From assembly GCF_002794355.1 (NCBI RefSeq), contig NZ_PGOI01000009.1, positions 62,001 to 126,000 of the forward strand: a stretch of 64,000 bases of DNA. The letters run 5' to 3'. The notes beneath the pieces were generated by a model. The model had not been told where the DNA came from and did no database searches. It saw only the letters and a list, made by a program, of their open reading frames with translations. Origin of the DNA: Pseudorhodobacter sp. MZDSW-24AT. Its GTDB lineage: Bacteria > Pseudomonadota > Alphaproteobacteria > Rhodobacterales > Rhodobacteraceae. The position numbers and the translations under genes are program-made. Below are positions 16,534-25,072 of this stretch, in pieces. The stretch's first letter is position 1, and each line of letters opens with the position of its first letter.

Positions 16534-17414
16534 GCCGGTTTTCCCTTGGTCAGGCGGTGACGGTAGCGGTCAGACATCTGGTCGATCAGAACGATGGTCA
16601 GGAAAAGCAGAAGGAAGATCGCAACGACTTGGTCATAGCGGCCTTGGCCCCATTGCATGGCAAGCTTGAGGTCATGGCCGATGCCGCCTTCGCCGACAAA
16701 GCCGAGGATGGCACTGGCGCGGACGTTGATTTCAAAGCGCAAGAGCGCGTAGCTCAGCCAGTTGGGCGCGACCTGCGGGATCACGCCCAGCCACATCCGC
16801 TGCGACCATGTCGCGCCGACCGAGGCAAGGCCCTCGACGGGTTTCGGGTCGGCGTTTTCCGCCACCTCGGAGAACAGCTTGCCAAGCGCGCCGCCGGTGT
16901 GCAGGGCGATGGCGATGACCGCGGGCACCGGACCGCCGCCCAGAATGTAGATGAGCACCAGCGCGATCACGATTTCCGGGATGGCGCGCAGCGCATCCAG
17001 CGTGCGGCGGAACACCGGCACCAGCCGGGGCCAGCGCGCAAGACCGCGCGTTGCCAGAAGCGACAGGGCCATGGCCGCAACGCCACCGATCAGGGTGGCC
17101 ACGGCGGCGATGTTGATGGTTTCGATCAGCGCCGGGATATGGTCGATGAAAATGCCCGGAAGGTTGGCGCGTTTTTCCCATGCCTCGCTGAGCACTTCGG
17201 AGGGGAAGTCAAAGACCTGATGCAAACCGCCCCAGAAGCCGCCCGCGTTGCGATCATCGGCCAGCATCCAGCCCGAGGACATGAGGGCGATGAAAAGGAC
17301 GAGCAGAATACCGCCATACATCCGCTTGCGGCGGACCATATCAAGATAGGCTTCGCGGGTGTTGGACAGGTCGGGGCGTTTGCCCTGTTCCGGTCCGAAG
17401 GCGACATCAACCAT
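16530..17414 (-). CDS. phnE: phosphonate ABC transporter permease
   Basis: 294 residues of standard PhnE type: TM helix at about 30-50 (YGGILLVLFIALMSSGW), a cluster of helices from about residue 110, and the EAA loop (VAENADPKPVEGLASVGATWSQRMWLGVIPQ). The ATG at 17414 (MVDVAFGPEQ) is preferred because the longer open frame runs into the phnD-phnE terminator. It follows phnD across 64 bases holding an intrinsic terminator, so permease output is probably lower than that of the binding protein. Confidence 0.93.
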   Translation of the reverse strand: MVDVAFGPEQGKRPDLSNTREAYLDMVRRKRMYGGILLVLFIALMSSGWMLADDRNAGGFWGGLHQVFDFPSEVLSEAWEKRANLPGIFIDHIPALIETINIAAVATLIGGVAAMALSLLATRGLARWPRLVPVFRRTLDALRAIPEIVIALVLIYILGGGPVPAVIAIALHTGGALGKLFSEVAENADPKPVEGLASVGATWSQRMWLGVIPQVAPNWLSYALLRFEINVRASAILGFVGEGGIGHDLKLAMQWGQGRYDQVVAIFLLLFLTIVLIDQMSDRYRHRLTKGKPA

Positions 17415-17426
17415 GGCATCATCCGG

Positions 17427-17464
17427 ATAAAAAAGGCCGGGCCCCGCCAATCGCGGGGCCCGGC
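17427..17464 (-). terminator. intrinsic terminator/attenuator between phnD and phnE
   Basis: On the minus strand a perfect 12-bp GC stem (arms 17464-17453 and 17447-17436, 5-base loop) runs straight into six U residues (17434-17429). It lies between the binding-protein gene and the permease genes of one operon, which suits partial termination that favours PhnD. Confidence 0.85.
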
Positions 17465-17478
17465 TGGAATGGAAAGAC

Positions 17479-18375
17479 TTACATGCCTTCCTGAAGCTTG
17501 CGGGCGGCGACGACGCCTTCGTAAGCATCATGGGTCACCGGAACGAAGTCCTTCGCATCCCCGGCGGCGACGTTGTAGGCGCATTCCGGGTCGGTTTCCC
17601 ACAGATCGGCGGTCAGTTGGGTGACCTTGTCTTTCACGTCTTGCGGCAGGGCGGTGCGAATGACCATCGGGCCTTCGGGGATCAGCTTGGATTTCCAGAT
17701 TTCCACGAGGTTCGACATGTCGACCAGACCGGCGTCAGCCGCGCGGCGGAAGGCACCCGAGTTGTAGCCGTCTTCCCAGTTTCCAAGGCCGTCAGCCCAA
17801 GACACGCCCGCGTCGAAGTCGCCGTTGTGCACGCCGACGATCGACTGCTCATGGCCGCCCGACATGCGCACTTCGCCGAAGTAGTCTTCCAGCTTGCCAT
17901 AGGTCGCTTGCAGTTCGGCGCCGGGGACGAGGTAGCCCGAGGTGGAGTTGGGGTCGGCGAAGGCGAAAACCTTGCCCTTGGCTTCGTCCATCGAGGTGAT
18001 GCCGCTGTCGGCGCGGGCGAAACCGATGGCGTAATAGCCGGTCGAGCCGTCGACGTTCTGCTTGGTGAGCTTCAGTTCGACGGCATCGGGGTTGGTCATA
18101 TAGATTTTGGCATAGGCCGAAGCGCCCAGCCATGCATAGTCGAGCGAGCCGCCCAGCAGGCCTTGGATCACGCCGTCATAATCGGCCGGTGCGAAGATCT
18201 TGACCGGGACGCCCAGCGTCTCTTCGATCTTGGCGCGGAAGCATTCCTGATTGGTCAGGCGGTCCTGCGCGTTTTCGCCGCCCAAGATCCCAAGGCGGAA
18301 TTCGGTGATTTCCTGTGCCGAGACCGAGGTGGCCATCAGCGAGACAAGTGCAGTCGCAGTCAGCAGCTTTTGCAT
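17479..18375 (-). CDS. phnD: phosphonate ABC transporter substrate-binding protein
   Basis: 298 residues. A signal peptide (MQKLLTATALVSLMATSVSAQ, cleavage after SA) sends it to the periplasm. The mature protein has the PhnD marks FRLGILGGENAQDRL, DYDGVIQGLLGGSLDYAWLGASAY and FADPNSTSGYLVPG, which line the ligand pocket for the phosphonate or phosphate-ester group. It is second in the phnCDEE operon, 28 bases after phnC, with a terminator behind it. Confidence 0.95.
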   Translation of the reverse strand: MQKLLTATALVSLMATSVSAQEITEFRLGILGGENAQDRLTNQECFRAKIEETLGVPVKIFAPADYDGVIQGLLGGSLDYAWLGASAYAKIYMTNPDAVELKLTKQNVDGSTGYYAIGFARADSGITSMDEAKGKVFAFADPNSTSGYLVPGAELQATYGKLEDYFGEVRMSGGHEQSIVGVHNGDFDAGVSWADGLGNWEDGYNSGAFRRAADAGLVDMSNLVEIWKSKLIPEGPMVIRTALPQDVKDKVTQLTADLWETDPECAYNVAAGDAKDFVPVTHDAYEGVVAARKLQEGM

Positions 18376-18403
18376 GATTTCTCCGTGGGTTGGTAGGGGG
18401 CAG

Positions 18404-19222
18404 TCACGACATCATCAGATCGGCATAGGTCCGGTCTGCGGTGGTGTCGGCAGGAATTGCGGTGGACGTGGCAGCCTCGTTGAAGGTTGCGTCGGCGCCG
18501 TAGATGTCGCGGGCGACCCCGGTGGACAGCTGGTCGGGCGTGCCGTCGAACACGATGCGGCCATCGCGCATGCCGATCACGCGGTCGCAGTAGCGGCGCG
18601 CGGTATCGAGCGTGTGCAGATTGGCGATCACCATGCGCTTGTCTTCGACATTGATGCGCTTGAGCGTGTCCATGACGATCTGCGCGTTCATCGGGTCGAG
18701 GCTGGCGATGGGTTCATCGGCCAGAATGATCTTGGGGTCCTGCATCAGGGCGCGGGCGATGGCCACGCGTTGTTGCTGACCGCCGGACAGGGCCTCGGCG
18801 CGTTTGGGGGCCTGTTCGGCGATGCCGAGACGGTCAAGGATGTCGAGCGCCTTGAGGATGTCGGCGCGCGGCCACAGGTTGAACAGGGTTTGCACGGTGC
18901 TGCGGCGGTTCAGGATTCCGTGCAGCACGTTCGAGGCCACATCCATGCGCGGCACCAGATTGAACTGCTGGAAGATCATCGCGCATTGGCTTTGCCAAGC
19001 GCGCGCGTCAGCGCCTTTGAGCGCCAGAACATTGCGGCCCTCGACCAGAATCTCGCCCGAGGTTGCGTCTGTCAGGCGGTTCATCATGCGCAGGAAGGTG
19101 GATTTCCCGGCGCCGGAGCGGCCGATGATGCCCAGAAACTGCGGACCTTCGACGGCAAAGCTGGCGCGGTCGACCGCGGCCTTTTGCCCGAACATCCGTG
19201 TTACGGATTTGACTTGCAGCAT
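18404..19222 (-). CDS. phnC: phosphonate ABC transporter ATP-binding protein
   Basis: 272 residues; Walker [11 protein letters not shown]-loop [11 protein letters not shown], signature [15 protein letters not shown], Walker [13 protein letters not shown] and H-loop NLHTLD. It energises the two PhnE permeases. It is the first gene of the minus-strand transporter operon, and the 114 bases upstream presumably hold its promoter. Confidence 0.95.
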   Translation of the reverse strand: MLQVKSVTRMFGQKAAVDRASFAVEGPQFLGIIGRSGAGKSTFLRMMNRLTDATSGEILVEGRNVLALKGADARAWQSQCAMIFQQFNLVPRMDVASNVLHGILNRRSTVQTLFNLWPRADILKALDILDRLGIAEQAPKRAEALSGGQQQRVAIARALMQDPKIILADEPIASLDPMNAQIVMDTLKRINVEDKRMVIANLHTLDTARRYCDRVIGMRDGRIVFDGTPDQLSTGVARDIYGADATFNEAATSTAIPADTTADRTYADLMMS

Positions 19223-19271
19223 GTTGGCGTTCCCCGTCTTCGGCTGAGCGGGGGTTTAGGGGGTGGTTGTG

Positions 19272-19303
19272 ACAAAACCTGCTCGCTTGCGCGAAAGTTT
19301 TGT
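19272..19303 (-). terminator. hairpin between ykoC and phnC
   Basis: Arms ACAAAAC (19272-19278) and GTTTTGT (19297-19303) enclose a smaller TCGC/GCGA pair. Transcribed on the minus strand after ykoC, the structure ends in a U-rich arm. It could terminate the thiamine operon or form part of the phnC control region; the sequence does not decide. Confidence 0.4.
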
Positions 19304-19336
19304 AAATGCCGCGGCTTTCTGCGCGGGGATTTCCCG

Positions 19337-20074
19337 TCAGCCTTGGCGCAAGAGGAGAAGGACGGCGGCGAGGACCGCGAGGCCGAGGCCAAAGAGGATG
19401 AGGTCGGTCGTGCGCAGGGGCAGACTGTGCATCTGACTGCGCGGATGGCCGGGGCGCAGGCCCTTGGCCTCCATCGCGATCGCAGCGCGCCCGGCGCGGC
19501 GGATGGCAAAGGCAAGGAGCGGAATGGTCAGCGCCATCAGCTCGGTCGGGCGGGGGAGACGGCGCAGCGGGCGGCCTTGCTGAATGGCGCGCGCCATGCG
19601 CAGCGTTTGCAGCTCGCGGCCCAGATCCGGCACAAGGTGCATCGCCTGCATCAGCGCGAAGCCAAAGGGAGCGGGGAGGCGCAGGTGCGTCATCAGCGCG
19701 CGCACCAGTTGGCCGGGATCGGTGGTGAGGGCAAAGAGTGCCGAGACCATGCCGCAAGCGAGCGTGCGGAAGAACAGCACCAGACCGGGCGAGACATCGG
19801 GCTGCACCGCGCCTTGTTCGCGCGCCATCTGCACCGCAAAGCCGGATTCGGCATTGAAGAGCAGCGAGGTGATGAGAAAGCCGAAGCCGAAGAGGGCAAA
19901 GGGCACCGACAGGGCCAAGAGCTTCCACAGCGGGACGCGCGCGCCGCGCCAGAGAAGCAGGGCTGCGAGCGCCCATGTCAGCAGCTGAAAGCGCAGATCG
20001 AAGACCAGCACCGAGGCGCCGATCCAGATCAGGCAGAGGGCAAGCTTGGGCAGAGGGTGCAGCGTGGGGCGCAT
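19337..20074 (-). CDS. ykoC: ECF transporter T component, thiamine/HMP importer
   Basis: 245-residue membrane protein of the EcfT (CbiQ-like) family. Hydrophobic helices occupy about 10-45, 50-75, 105-125 and the C-terminus. The coupling-helix motifs ARAIQQGRP (first Ala-Arg motif) and AMEAKGLRPGHP (second) are both present. It joins the S component YkoE to the ATPase YkoD. Its ATG forms TGATG with the ykoD stop. The gene name follows the ykoFEDC order; a generic EcfT name would also be correct. Confidence 0.85.
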   Translation of the reverse strand: MRPTLHPLPKLALCLIWIGASVLVFDLRFQLLTWALAALLLWRGARVPLWKLLALSVPFALFGFGFLITSLLFNAESGFAVQMAREQGAVQPDVSPGLVLFFRTLACGMVSALFALTTDPGQLVRALMTHLRLPAPFGFALMQAMHLVPDLGRELQTLRMARAIQQGRPLRRLPRPTELMALTIPLLAFAIRRAGRAAIAMEAKGLRPGHPRSQMHSLPLRTTDLILFGLGLAVLAAVLLLLRQG

Positions 20075-21645
20075 CAGGGCCGATCCATCCAGTCCAGAAG
20101 AGGCGCGGCTTCGGCCGGGGCGAGGCCAAAGCGGTGCAGAAGGGCCGAGCCGCGCAGGATGCCGGGGGCCGGGCCATCGGCCTGAATCGCGCCCTCGGCA
20201 AGCAGAGCGACCCGGTCGCAGACGGACAGGGCGAAATCGGCGTCATGGGTGATGACGACAAGGGCGGTGCCCTTGGCCGCAAGGCGCCGGATGTGCCGGG
20301 CGATGGTTTCGGCCCCGGCGTGGTCGAGGCCCGAGGTCGGTTCGTCAAGGATCAGGAGCGGCCAGCGGTCGGTTGCGGTGAGCAGCGCAAGGGCGAGACG
20401 GCGCTTTTGCCCGATCGACAAGGTGAAAGGATGCTGCTGTGCGACCTGCGACAGGCCCCATTCGGCAAGCACGCCTGCGGCCTTGTCAGGGGCCACACCG
20501 GCGGCGGTGAGTTCTGCCAAGGCGGTGTCGGCGCGGAAATGGGACTCGGGGTTCTGGAAGGCGATGGCCCCCGCCGGGCCTGTGCGCACGCCTTCCCGCG
20601 GGGGAAGCAATCCCGAAAGGCAGGTGGCCAGCGTGGATTTTCCGGCCCCGTTCGGCCCGAGAAGGCCCAGCACCTCGCCGCCGCGCAGGGCGATGGAGAT
20701 GCCGCGCAGCACCGTTGGCCCGAAGGGCGGGGCGCAGGCCGCATCTTGCAGGCGGACGACCTCGGGGCCGGGCGGGACGGGGCGCGGCAGCAGGAGGGGC
20801 GCGAGATCGGCAGAGGGCGGCAGGTGGGGCAGGATGTCGGAGACAGCTGTCACTGGCGGCACGGGGATGCCTTGCCGCGCGAGCGCCAGACGCAGGCGCG
20901 TGGCGAGGGGTGTCCAGATGCCCATCTGTGTCAGCCTGTCGCCCTGTTGGGCAAAAACCTCGGCCGGGGGGCCGGAGACCAGCACCTGGCCGTTGGCGCC
21001 CAGCACGATCACACGGTCGATGTGGTGCAGGATGGGGCCGAGCCTGTGATCGACGATCAGGATGGTCTGGCCCGGGGCGAGCAGAAGATCGGCCATCATC
21101 TGCGCGGCGGCGGGGGCGAGGCTGGCAGTGGGCTCGTCCGCGATCACGAGATCGGCGTCTTGGGCCAGCACCGCCGCCAGTGCGACACGCTGTTTCTGCC
21201 CGCCCGAGAGCGTGGCGATGCGGCGCGTGGCCCAGTCGGGCGCGAGCCCCGCGCGGCCAATGGCTTGGGTGACGCGGGCCGCGATGAGATCGGGCGGCAG
21301 GCTGCGGTTTTCCAAGGCAAAGGCGAGTTCATCGGCCACGGTGAAACCCGCAAGGGTTTGGTCGGCATCCTGAAACAGGATCGCCACGCGGTCGGCCCAA
21401 TCGGCCGGAGAGCGGGTCTGCACCTCTTGCCCGAAAAGGCGCAGGGTGCCGCGCCGCTCGGCCGGGATCGCCTGCGGGATAAGGCCGGTCAGGCTGTGCA
21501 GCAGGGTGGATTTGCCGCAGCCGGATGGCCCCAAAAGGAGCACACGTTCGCCTCTGGCGATATGGAGCGACAGCGGACCGACCGCATCCGTGGCGGCGAA
21601 AGGATAGCGGATCGCCACCCCTTCGCCGTGAAGCGGATCAGGCAT
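20074..21645 (-). CDS. ykoD: ECF transporter fused ATPase, thiamine/HMP importer
   Basis: 523 residues with two ABC ATPase domains in one chain. First: Walker A GPSGCGKST, signature LSGGQKQRVALA, Walker B LVIADEPTAS. Second: Walker A GPNGAGKST, signature LSIGQKRRLALA (SGG replaced by SIG), Walker B LLILDEPTSG. Fused EcfA pairs of this type are typical of YkoD. The start at 21645 (MPDPLHGEG) overlaps ykoE by eight bases. Cytoplasmic face of the thiamine-family importer. Confidence 0.88.
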   Translation of the reverse strand: MPDPLHGEGVAIRYPFAATDAVGPLSLHIARGERVLLLGPSGCGKSTLLHSLTGLIPQAIPAERRGTLRLFGQEVQTRSPADWADRVAILFQDADQTLAGFTVADELAFALENRSLPPDLIAARVTQAIGRAGLAPDWATRRIATLSGGQKQRVALAAVLAQDADLVIADEPTASLAPAAAQMMADLLLAPGQTILIVDHRLGPILHHIDRVIVLGANGQVLVSGPPAEVFAQQGDRLTQMGIWTPLATRLRLALARQGIPVPPVTAVSDILPHLPPSADLAPLLLPRPVPPGPEVVRLQDAACAPPFGPTVLRGISIALRGGEVLGLLGPNGAGKSTLATCLSGLLPPREGVRTGPAGAIAFQNPESHFRADTALAELTAAGVAPDKAAGVLAEWGLSQVAQQHPFTLSIGQKRRLALALLTATDRWPLLILDEPTSGLDHAGAETIARHIRRLAAKGTALVVITHDADFALSVCDRVALLAEGAIQADGPAPGILRGSALLHRFGLAPAEAAPLLDWMDRP

Positions 21646-22222
21646 GGGCGGTGCGGGCATCGCGTTCGATGGCCAGACCAGAGAGCACGCCCGTGCGGTA
21701 GAGCGCCTTGACGATGACATGGCCCAGCAGTCCGCCCAGCAAGGCCCCCGAGGTGCAGCGCAGCACGAACATCAGCAGAAGCAGGCCGGGGGCAAGGCTG
21801 CCGTAGTCGAAGCGGACCCAAGTGTAGGCGAAGGAGGCAAGCGCCGCGCCCACCCCGGCGGCCATCAGAACCGGAAGCGACCAACGGCGGTAGCGGGTGG
21901 CGGCGAACACCGCCTCGGCCCCCGCACCTTGCACGAAGCCCGTCAGCAGCAAGAGCAGGCCCGCCGGGCTGCCCAGAAGGATTTGCACGGCGGCGGCCAT
22001 CACCTCGGACACCAGCGCCACGCCGGGCTTGCGGATGATGGCGGCGGCGATGATCGAGACGATGAACCAGAAGCCCATCACCACATCCATCGTCACCGCG
22101 CCAAAGACGGCTTGCAGGATCAGCCAGACCTGCACCCATCCGAGATAAAGCACGCCGAAGACCGCGCCAAGCACGGCGACGATCAGAGTTTCACGCATGG
22201 TCCAGACAGCCGTATGCGGCAT
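21638..22222 (-). CDS. ykoE: ECF transporter S component YkoE family
   Basis: 194 residues with about five to six membrane helices (first at about 8-30, with FGVLYLGWVQVW). It is the substrate-binding S component for thiamine or its HMP moiety. The start at 22222 is selected because GGAG lies seven bases upstream; the in-frame ATG at 22234 lacks a ribosome site. It sits between ykoF and ykoD in the riboswitch-controlled operon, and position supports the family call. Confidence 0.86.
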   Translation of the reverse strand: MPHTAVWTMRETLIVAVLGAVFGVLYLGWVQVWLILQAVFGAVTMDVVMGFWFIVSIIAAAIIRKPGVALVSEVMAAAVQILLGSPAGLLLLLTGFVQGAGAEAVFAATRYRRWSLPVLMAAGVGAALASFAYTWVRFDYGSLAPGLLLLMFVLRCTSGALLGGLLGHVIVKALYRTGVLSGLAIERDARTAHA

Positions 22223-22268
22223 GGAAAGCTCCATTCATTTGAAGGGGGGAATGCGGTGGGACCGCGGG

Positions 22269-22877
22269 TCAGATCTTGCTGGGGCTGTTGGCCGACAAGG
22301 TCACATCAAGGGCCACATGGCCCGCCTGCGCGCCAAAACCGGTAAAGGCATGCGACAGGGTTTCAAACACCGGTCCGGCATCGCCGCGCAGTTTGGTGCA
22401 GAAGTTCTTGGACCGCTCGAAGGTGCCCGAGGTTTTCAGGAAATCGATGCAGCCGTAGATCTCGTCCATATGGTGGCCGAGGCCGAGGGGATAGAGCGAG
22501 AATTGCGCGGCCACGGATTGGCCGGTGAGAGGGGCGGCGGCCACGCCGGCGCGGGCGGCGGCGATCCGGTCGGCCATGGGCGCGCCGGGCGGCAGGCCGC
22601 CCGAGGGCGTGCAGATCGGATCATCGGGTTCGCCGGGGCAACCGCGAGAGACGGTCGCGTGCAGGGTGCAGTGCACACCGGTGCTGGCCGCGGCGACGAA
22701 AAGCGCGCGCATGGCCGGGAACAAGATTTCGGGTGGGCCCACCATCAGGGTGGAGAGGTCATCCGTTTCGATCCGCAGGCGATCGCGCCACGGGTCAAGC
22801 GCCTTGATCGCGCCAAGGATGATGCCGATGAAATCATCGGACATGGGATACAGGGATATTTGTGCGCCGGAAAACAT
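22269..22877 (-). CDS. ykoF: thiamine/HMP-binding protein YkoF
   Basis: 202 residues built from two related halves: FSGAQISLYPMSDDFIGIILGAI at the start and VAAQFSLYPLGLGHHMDEIYGCID in the second half. The same SLYPM/DDF and LYPLG patterns, CPGEPDD and the ending LSANSPS match B. subtilis YkoF, which binds thiamine and its pyrimidine part. It has no signal peptide. The ATG at 22877 has GAGGT just upstream, placed at the foot of the riboswitch stem P1. First gene of the operon. Confidence 0.9.
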   Translation of the reverse strand: MFSGAQISLYPMSDDFIGIILGAIKALDPWRDRLRIETDDLSTLMVGPPEILFPAMRALFVAAASTGVHCTLHATVSRGCPGEPDDPICTPSGGLPPGAPMADRIAAARAGVAAAPLTGQSVAAQFSLYPLGLGHHMDEIYGCIDFLKTSGTFERSKNFCTKLRGDAGPVFETLSHAFTGFGAQAGHVALDVTLSANSPSKI

Positions 22878-22884
22878 TCTACCT

Positions 22885-22963
22885 CGCTCCGCTGGCATTA
22901 CCCAGATCAGCTAAAGGGTTCGCGGGATTGCACCCGACATCTCAGCCCCGGCATGACGGAGCG
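22885..22963 (-). promoter_or_regulatory. TPP (THI-box) riboswitch
   Basis: The minus strand carries the consensus blocks in order: P1 5' arm CGCTCCG (22963-22957), GGGGCTGAGA, ACCCTTT, CTGATCTGGGTAATGCCAGC, then P1 3' arm CGGAGCG (22891-22885). The ribosome-binding GAGGT begins inside or against P1 and the ykoF ATG is only eight bases past the stem. TPP binding should therefore hide the ribosome site, giving translational control of the ykoFEDC operon. Confidence 0.95.
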
Positions 22964-22980
22964 CCCCTGTTGATGCCGAC

Positions 22981-23008
22981 AGGTTAACAGAAGAACCGGG
23001 CGTTGCAA
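22981..23008 (-). promoter_or_regulatory. possible promoter of the ykoFEDC operon
   Basis: On the minus strand a TTGCAA (23008-23003) and TAACCT (22986-22981) are 16 bases apart. Transcription would start about ten bases before the riboswitch. Position fits well, sequence match is moderate. Confidence 0.45.
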
Positions 23009-23055
23009 GCGGAAGCTGCGCTTTTTTTCGGCGAAGCATGGGGTTGCGGACAAAG

Positions 23056-23076
23056 GGGCGGCGGCCCGCGCCGCCC
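23056..23076 (-). terminator. GC hairpin after the OppF-type ATPase gene
   Basis: Arms GGGCGGC (23056-23062) and GCCGCCC (23070-23076). On the minus strand, after the last gene of the catabolic operon, it is followed by CCTTTG. A weak intrinsic terminator or 3' stabiliser. Confidence 0.45.
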
Positions 23077-23090
23077 GCTTTGGGCAGGCG

Positions 23091-24059
23091 TCAGGTTGTG
23101 AGATGGCAGGCGCTGAAATGGTCGGGGCCGATCTGTTTCAACTCGGGCACCGAGGCCGCGCATTCGGCCACCGCGCGCGGGCAGCGGGTGCGGAAGACAC
23201 AGCCCGAAGGCGGGTTGATCGGGCTGGGAATGTCCCCCGTCAGGATCACGCGCTTGCGCCGATGCCCCGGTTTCGGGATGGGGACCGCCGACAGCAGCGC
23301 CTCGGTATAAGGGTGGTTGGGGTTGGAATACAGCGTGGCCGAGGGCGCAATTTCCATCACGCGGCCCAGATACATCACGATCACCCGGTCACAGATATGT
23401 TCGACCACCGCGAGATCATGCGCGATGAAGAGCATGGTCAGATCGAGGCTGTCCTTCAGATCGTCCAAGAGGTTGATGACCTGCGCCTGGATCGACACAT
23501 CCAGCGCCGAGACGGGTTCATCGGCCACCAGAAAATCGGGGTTCACCGCCAAGGCGCGGGCGATGCCGATGCGCTGGCGCTGCCCGCCCGAGAATTCATG
23601 TGGGAAACGGTCCAGATAATCCGACGACAGGCCAACCTGTTCCAGCAAGGCCACGCTGCGGTCTTCGTGGGTGTCGGGCGCGCCGATCTTGTGCAGGCGC
23701 AGGGCGTGACCGATGGTGGAGCGGATCTTTTCGCGCGGGTTCAGGCTGGCATAGGGGTCTTGAAAGATGATCTGCATCCGCTTGCGGTAGCGCCGCATCT
23801 CGGCTTTCGACAGGCCCATGATATCGGTCCCGTCAAAGTTGACCGCACCCGAGGTGGCCTCTTCCAGACGCAGGAGCAGACGGCCGACGGTGGTTTTGCC
23901 CGATCCGCTTTCGCCGACCAGACCCACCACCTCGCCTTTGCGGATGCCAAAGCTGATGCCGCTGACCGCCTTGACGTGGTTCACGACGCGGTTCAGCACG
24001 CCGCCCCGGATGGGGAAGTGCTTGACCAGACCCTCGACGCGGAGAAGCTCGGTGCTCAT
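23091..24059 (-). CDS. oligopeptide/dipeptide ABC transporter ATP-binding protein (OppF/DppF type)
   Basis: 322 residues. Walker [11 protein letters not shown]-loop [12 protein letters not shown], signature [15 protein letters not shown], Walker [16 protein letters not shown]-loop FIAHDLAV, and the C-terminal Opp domain with its Cys-containing [14 protein letters not shown]. Second ATPase of an importer, overlapping the OppD-type gene by four bases. No permease lies in this operon. The best partners are the permeases at 45267-47178 on the other arm of the island. Confidence 0.93.
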   Translation of the reverse strand: MSTELLRVEGLVKHFPIRGGVLNRVVNHVKAVSGISFGIRKGEVVGLVGESGSGKTTVGRLLLRLEEATSGAVNFDGTDIMGLSKAEMRRYRKRMQIIFQDPYASLNPREKIRSTIGHALRLHKIGAPDTHEDRSVALLEQVGLSSDYLDRFPHEFSGGQRQRIGIARALAVNPDFLVADEPVSALDVSIQAQVINLLDDLKDSLDLTMLFIAHDLAVVEHICDRVIVMYLGRVMEIAPSATLYSNPNHPYTEALLSAVPIPKPGHRRKRVILTGDIPSPINPPSGCVFRTRCPRAVAECAASVPELKQIGPDHFSACHLTT

Positions 24060-25072
24060 GCAGGCATCCTTTCAGAGAAATCCAGTTCCTTCCAGCGCAG
24101 GCACCGCACCTCGCGCCCGGGAAGCGCGGGCTCGAGCAGGGGTTGGGTGGTGGTGCAGCGCGGTTCGGCATAAGTGCAACGGGTGGAAAAGCGACAGCCC
24201 TTGGGCAGGCGCGACAGGGCGGGCACCTGACCGGGGATGGTCAGCAAGCGCGATTTGGATTTGGAGCTGCCCAGTTTGGGGATCGAGCTCATGAGCCCGG
24301 CGGTATAGGGCATGCGCGGGCGTTCGAAGATGTCTTCGACCGGGCCGGTTTCCACCACCTGACTGGCATACATGACCACCACCCGGTTGGCGAGTTCGGC
24401 CACCACGCCAAGGTCATGCGTGATGAAGACCATCGCCATGCCAAGCTTCTGCTGCAACTCCTGCATCAGTTCAAGGATCTGCGCCTGAATGGTCACGTCG
24501 AGCGCGGTGGTGGGTTCGTCCGCGATCAGGAGGCTGGGCTGGCAGGCCAAGGCCATGGCGATCATCGCGCGCTGGCGCATGCCGCCCGACATTTCATGCG
24601 GGTAGTTGTCGGCCCGGCGGCGCGGTTCCGGAATGCCGACCAGCGCCAGCAGATCAATCGCGCGTTCATGGGCCTGTTTGGGCGTCAGGCCTTCGTGGCG
24701 GATCGGCACCTCGGCGATCTGGTGGCCGATGGTGTGCACGGGGTTCAGGCTGGTCATCGGTTCCTGAAAGATCATCCCGATGTCCTTGCCGCGCACGCCG
24801 CGCATTTCGGCTTCGGAGAGCGTGGTCAACTCGCGGCCGCGCAGCTTGATCGACCCGCGCGAGATGCGGCCCACGCCCGCGGGCAAAAGCCGCATGATCG
24901 ACAGGCTGGTGACCGACTTGCCCGAGCCGCTTTCGCCGACGATGGCAAGCGTTTCGCCCGCGTTGACCGAAAAGCTGACACCATCGACGGCAATGACCTC
25001 GAGCTTGCGGCCCAGCGAAAAGGTGGTTTGCAGGTCGGTTACTTCCAGAAGCGGGGCGGGCCGGTCTGTCAT
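24056..25072 (-). CDS. oligopeptide/dipeptide ABC transporter ATP-binding protein (OppD/DppD type)
   Basis: 338 residues. Walker [11 protein letters not shown]-loop [11 protein letters not shown], signature [15 protein letters not shown], Walker [16 protein letters not shown]-loop FITHDLGV, and the C-terminal Opp domain with [18 protein letters not shown]. Pairs with the next gene to drive one importer. It overlaps the preceding allantoinase-like gene by four bases, so uptake and catabolism share a transcript. Confidence 0.93.
   Translation of the reverse strand: MTDRPAPLLEVTDLQTTFSLGRKLEVIAVDGVSFSVNAGETLAIVGESGSGKSVTSLSIMRLLPAGVGRISRGSIKLRGRELTTLSEAEMRGVRGKDIGMIFQEPMTSLNPVHTIGHQIAEVPIRHEGLTPKQAHERAIDLLALVGIPEPRRRADNYPHEMSGGMRQRAMIAMALACQPSLLIADEPTTALDVTIQAQILELMQELQQKLGMAMVFITHDLGVVAELANRVVVMYASQVVETGPVEDIFERPRMPYTAGLMSSIPKLGSSKSKSRLLTIPGQVPALSRLPKGCRFSTRCTYAEPRCTTTQPLLEPALPGREVRCLRWKELDFSERMPA

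Noticed and set aside
18251-20185. 644-residue plus-strand open frame across phnD, phnC and ykoC
   Set aside because: It opposes three confidently recognised minus-strand genes and their intergenic gaps, and has no recognisable motif.
19975-21711. 578-residue plus-strand open frame opposite ykoD
   Set aside because: Opposes the fused ATPase whose Walker and signature motifs are complete.
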